Below, piece by piece: positions 61,316 to 64,000 of a stretch of 64,000 nucleotides of DNA (position 1 is the stretch's first letter; the number at the start of each line of letters is the position of its first letter). Made by a program: the position numbers and the translations under genes. Source of the DNA: Pontibacter aquaedesilientis (GTDB taxonomy: Bacteria > Bacteroidota > Bacteroidia > Cytophagales > Hymenobacteraceae); the NCBI RefSeq assembly GCF_014773225.1, contig NZ_JACXAJ010000001.1, positions 496,001-560,000 on the forward strand. Direction: 5' to 3'. Below the pieces are notes generated by a model, which saw only the letters and a list, made by a program, of their open reading frames with translations, had not been told where the DNA came from and ran no database searches.

Positions 61316-63253
61316 ATGATCAACATCACACTGCCAGACGGTTCTGTGCGCCAGTATTCAAAAGGGGTAACAGGCCTTCAGATCGCATCCAGTATCAGTG
61401 AGGGCCTGGCCCGCAATGTGCTGGCCGTTAAGGTGAACGATACCGTATGGGATCTTTCACGTCCTATAGAGGAAGACGCGAGTATACAGCTGCTCACCTG
61501 GAATGATGAATTAGGGAAAAATGCTTTCTGGCACTCTTCCGCCCACTTGCTGGCAGAAGCCCTCGAAGCGCTATACCCTGGCGTGAAGTTCGGCATTGGC
61601 CCACCGGTAGAGAACGGTTTCTATTACGATGTGGACTTAGGTGATAAGACCTTCTCACAGGAAGACTTCGCCAAAGTAGAGCAAAAAATGCTGGAGCTGG
61701 CCCGTAATAAAAATGAGTTTCAGCGCCGCGAGGTTTCCAAGGCTGAGGCCATTGAATACTTCACACAGAAAGGAGATGAGTATAAACTAGATCTGATCAA
61801 AGATCTGGAAGACGGTACCATCACATTCTATACCCAGGGTAACTTTGTTGACCTTTGCCGCGGACCACATATTCCGAACACTGGTTTTATTAAGGCTGTT
61901 AAGGTGATGAACGTGGCAGGTGCCTATTGGCGCGGTGACGACAATAACAAGCAGCTCACCCGTATCTACGGCGTTACTTTCCCGAAACAGAAAGAACTGA
62001 CGGAACACCTGGAGCGTCTGGAAGAGGCCAAGAAGCGTGACCACCGCAAACTGGGCAAGGAACTGGAACTATTCGCCTTCTCCGATAAAGTAGGTATGGG
62101 CCTGCCGCTCTGGCTGCCAAAGGGCACACTGCTGCGTGAGCGTTTAGAGCAGTTCATGCGGAAGGCGCAGGTTAAGGCAGGCTATCAGCCTGTGGTAACG
62201 CCGCATATCGGTAGCAAAGAACTTTATATTACTTCTGGTCATTACGAGAAGTATGGTGCAGATTCTTTCCAGCCGATCAAGACGCCAAACGAGGGGGAGG
62301 AGTTTTTCCTGAAGCCGATGAACTGTCCGCATCACTGCGAGATCTATAAAACACGTCCACGCTCTTATAAGGAGCTGCCGGTGCGTCTTGCTGAGTTTGG
62401 TACAGTTTACCGTTACGAACAAAGCGGTGAGTTGCACGGTTTGACCCGTGTGCGTGGCTTTACGCAAGATGATGCGCACATCTTCTGCCGCCCGGACCAG
62501 GTGAAAGAGGAGTTCAAAAAAGTAATTGATCTGGTGCTTTATGTGTTCAATGCCTTGGGCTTTGAAGACTTCACGGCGCAGATCTCCCTCCGCGACCCGG
62601 ATAACAAGCAGAAGTACATTGGCGGTGACGAGGCCTGGGAAAAAGCGGAGAGCGCGATCATCGAGGCTGCCGAAGAGAAAGGCCTGCGCACTGTAACCGA
62701 ACTGGGAGAGGCTGCGTTTTACGGACCTAAACTCGACTTTATGGTACGGGATGCCTTAGGCCGTAAGTGGCAGCTGGGAACTATTCAGGTAGATTACCAG
62801 TTACCGGAACGCTTCCAGCTGGAGTATATCGGTGCTGATAATGCCAAGCATCGTCCTGTTATGATCCACCGTGCGCCATTTGGCTCACTGGAGCGTTTTG
62901 TGGCGGTACTGATTGAGCATTGCGGCGGTAATTTCCCGCTTTGGCTGAGCCCGGAGCAGTTTGCCATCCTGCCGATCTCTGAAAAATATCAGGATTTTGC
63001 GCAGCAGGTATACGACCGCTTGCAACAAGAAGATATCCGCGGTTTTGTGGACAACCGAGACGAGAAGATCGGACGTAAAATACGCGATGCGGAAGTAGGC
63101 AAAGTGCCTTACATGCTGATCGTTGGAGAGAAGGAGCAGGAGAACGGTGCTGTGTCTGTACGCCGACACGGAGAAGGCGATTTGGGCACGATGACAGTAG
63201 ATGAATTCATTGCTTCATTCAAGTCGAAAGTTGCCGAGATGATCAACAATTAA
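61316..63253 (+). CDS. thrS: Threonyl-tRNA synthetase
   Basis: Charges tRNA-Thr. The 645 residues have the standard plan: TGS domain ([14 protein letters not shown], about 1-60), editing domain with zinc-like motif [11 protein letters not shown] (about 73) and the cysteine-containing region FVDLCRGPH (about 180), then the class II catalytic core. The core has motif 2 [32 protein letters not shown] and the zinc site NCPHHCEIY (about 335). The anticodon-binding domain follows ([15 protein letters not shown] about 541). It heads the thrS-infC-rpmI cluster. No AGGTATAG octamer lies in the gene. Confidence 0.98.
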   Translation: MINITLPDGSVRQYSKGVTGLQIASSISEGLARNVLAVKVNDTVWDLSRPIEEDASIQLLTWNDELGKNAFWHSSAHLLAEALEALYPGVKFGIGPPVENGFYYDVDLGDKTFSQEDFAKVEQKMLELARNKNEFQRREVSKAEAIEYFTQKGDEYKLDLIKDLEDGTITFYTQGNFVDLCRGPHIPNTGFIKAVKVMNVAGAYWRGDDNNKQLTRIYGVTFPKQKELTEHLERLEEAKKRDHRKLGKELELFAFSDKVGMGLPLWLPKGTLLRERLEQFMRKAQVKAGYQPVVTPHIGSKELYITSGHYEKYGADSFQPIKTPNEGEEFFLKPMNCPHHCEIYKTRPRSYKELPVRLAEFGTVYRYEQSGELHGLTRVRGFTQDDAHIFCRPDQVKEEFKKVIDLVLYVFNALGFEDFTAQISLRDPDNKQKYIGGDEAWEKAESAIIEAAEEKGLRTVTELGEAAFYGPKLDFMVRDALGRKWQLGTIQVDYQLPERFQLEYIGADNAKHRPVMIHRAPFGSLERFVAVLIEHCGGNFPLWLSPEQFAILPISEKYQDFAQQVYDRLQQEDIRGFVDNRDEKIGRKIRDAEVGKVPYMLIVGEKEQENGAVSVRRHGEGDLGTMTVDEFIASFKSKVAEMINN

Positions 63254-63333
63254 GAAAAGATATTTTTTTCTTGATATAAAAATTGCGATATTCGCACCCT
63301 GATTGTAGAAACTAAATTTAAGGAGGTAAAACC
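63254..63333 (+). promoter_or_regulatory. infC leader with very strong Shine-Dalgarno site
   Basis: The 80-base leader between thrS and infC carries TAAGGAGGT (63318-63327 region), complementary to nine bases of the 16S 3' end and placed seven bases before the AUA proposed as the infC start. This is unusual because Bacteroidota rarely use strong Shine-Dalgarno sites. An AT-rich TTGATAT / GATATTCGC stretch upstream (63271-63294) may be a promoter but does not fit consensus spacing. Confidence 0.7.
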
Positions 63334-63897
63334 ATAGCTACGCCAAACAAGCGCTACATCCCACGCGGAAAAGTGGAGGAGCCATACAAAGTCAATGATA
63401 AAATAACTGCCAGAGAAGTCAGGTTAGTTGGTGACAATGTAGAGCAGGGGGTATTCTCGACAAGAGATGCTCAGAAAATAGCGAACGAGCAGAATCTTGA
63501 TCTTGTTGAGATTTCGCCGACTGCTAATCCACCGGTATGCCGTATTATCGACTACTCGAAATTCAAGTACGAGCAGAAGAAGAAAACCCGTGAGATGAAG
63601 GCCAAGGCTCAGAAAGTGGTAATCAAGGAGATCCGTTTCGGCCCTAACACAGATGATCACGATTTTGAGTTCAAGCTGAAGCACGCCAAGGCTTTCCTGG
63701 AGAGCGGTTTTAAGATAAAGTCGTATGTGCACTTTGTCGGAAGAACAATCGTGTTCAAGGAAAGAGGGGAAATCCTGCTTCTGAAATTCGCTCAGGCGCT
63801 TGAGGACATCGCCAAAGTAGAGCAGTTGCCTAAGTTGGAAGGAAAAAGAATGTTCCTGATCCTTTCTCCGAAAGTGGCTCCTCCTGCTAAAAAGTAA
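63334..63897 (+). CDS. infC: Translation initiation factor IF-3 with AUA start codon
   Basis: IF-3 binds the 30S subunit and discriminates start codons. Read from ATA at 63334 it is 187 residues, beginning (M)[23 protein letters not shown], with the IF-3 motifs [21 protein letters not shown] (about 64) and [24 protein letters not shown] is chosen because no in-frame ATG, GTG or TTG lies upstream before the stop at 63313, the Shine-Dalgarno spacing is ideal, and the only alternative (GTG 63373) has no ribosome site and would remove the conserved N-terminus. E. coli infC likewise uses a rare AUU start for autoregulation. It precedes rpmI. Confidence 0.9.
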   Translation: MATPNKRYIPRGKVEEPYKVNDKITAREVRLVGDNVEQGVFSTRDAQKIANEQNLDLVEISPTANPPVCRIIDYSKFKYEQKKKTREMKAKAQKVVIKEIRFGPNTDDHDFEFKLKHAKAFLESGFKIKSYVHFVGRTIVFKERGEILLLKFAQALEDIAKVEQLPKLEGKRMFLILSPKVAPPAKK

Positions 63898-63920
63898 TTT
63901 GTTTAATTAATTATATACAC

Positions 63921-64000
63921 ATGCCAAAAGTTAAAACTAAATCTGGTGCAAAGAAGCGTTTTTCTTTGACAGGTACTGGCAAAATTAAGCGTAAGCACGC
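63921..64000 (+). CDS. rpmI: 50S ribosomal protein L35, 3' end outside window
   Basis: The ATG at 63921 begins [20 protein letters not shown] then KIKRKHA, the conserved N-terminus of ribosomal protein bL35. Only 26 codons are inside the window. It lies 23 bases after infC, the usual infC-rpmI order, and rplT is expected next beyond the right edge. Confidence 0.95.
   Translation, partial: MPKVKTKSGAKKRFSLTGTGKIKRKH

Noticed and set aside
63373..63897. GTG at 63373 as the infC start
   Set aside because: It would delete the conserved N-terminal segment and lacks a ribosome-binding site, while ATA 63334 has a near-perfect one.

Overview
The window reads as chromosome of a Bacteroidota (Cytophagia-type) bacterium, most likely a Pontibacter/Hymenobacter relative. 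This rests on protein families seen mainly in that phylum (DUF4199 membrane proteins, a metal ABC permease carrying a DtxR-like tail, a YbiT-like ABC-F protein with a degenerate second Walker A, CHRD lipoprotein), on -7 elements of the Bacteroidota TAnnTTTG type, on few Shine-Dalgarno sites, and on many 'xxC-D/S/N' lipoproteins. No rRNA, tRNA, CRISPR array, prophage or complete insertion sequence was seen. One broken insertion-sequence tail is present.

Layout. 1-9.4 kb: 3' part of an AsmA-like repeat protein, PEP carboxylase, a large GT51/transpeptidase PBP and a CHRD lipoprotein. 9.4-10.4 kb: long spacer and a hybrid scrap made of a Sua5/YrdC 5' fragment joined to an IS3-type transposase tail. 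10.4-19.7 kb, all minus strand: mnmE, a thioredoxin-like protein, a Mn/Zn/Fe-type ABC importer operon (DtxR/MntR regulator, binding lipoprotein, ATPase, two permeases), fabH and a glycosyltransferase. 19.7-25 kb: dapD, 3-hydroxyacyl-CoA dehydrogenase, a mosaic tandem pair of tiny membrane proteins, a putative surface protein and an ABC-F protein. 25-36.5 kb: small membrane proteins and lipoproteins, cell-wall enzymes (L,D-transpeptidase-like, MtgA), two M48 proteases, lipid kinase, metallophosphoesterase, Lon-substrate-binding protein and App1-like phosphatase. 36.7-43 kb: M16 protease, topoisomerase IB and a kinase-like lipoprotein. 43-51.5 kb: carbon block (pgi, HAD phosphomutase-like, trehalose-phosphatase-like, GH65, PfkB kinase, class II aldolase). 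51.5-64 kb: DnaQ/GIY-YIG fusion, AI-2E-type transporter, parE-parC, two TPR proteins, and thrS-infC-rpmI running off the right edge.

How genes work together. The metal importer is a self-contained minus-strand block headed by its own metalloregulator. One permease also ends in a second copy of the regulator's metal-binding domain. The HAD-OtsB-GH65 trio is tightly coupled and follows the domain order of the fused mycobacterial OtsB1 (Rv2006). parE-parC overlap by 8 nt. thrS-infC-rpmI is the standard translation cluster, with infC apparently starting at an AUA codon behind a near-perfect Shine-Dalgarno.

Two signals cut across genes. First, the octamer AGGTATAG/CTATACCT occurs about 54 times (27 per orientation by eye; about 2 expected), in all reading frames and in spacers. 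Second, at least six spacers carry degenerate short-word repeats, usually as inverted arms and in three cases around a central palindrome or terminator, each spacer with its own word. I know no name for either. All positions come from reading the sequence; no database search was run.
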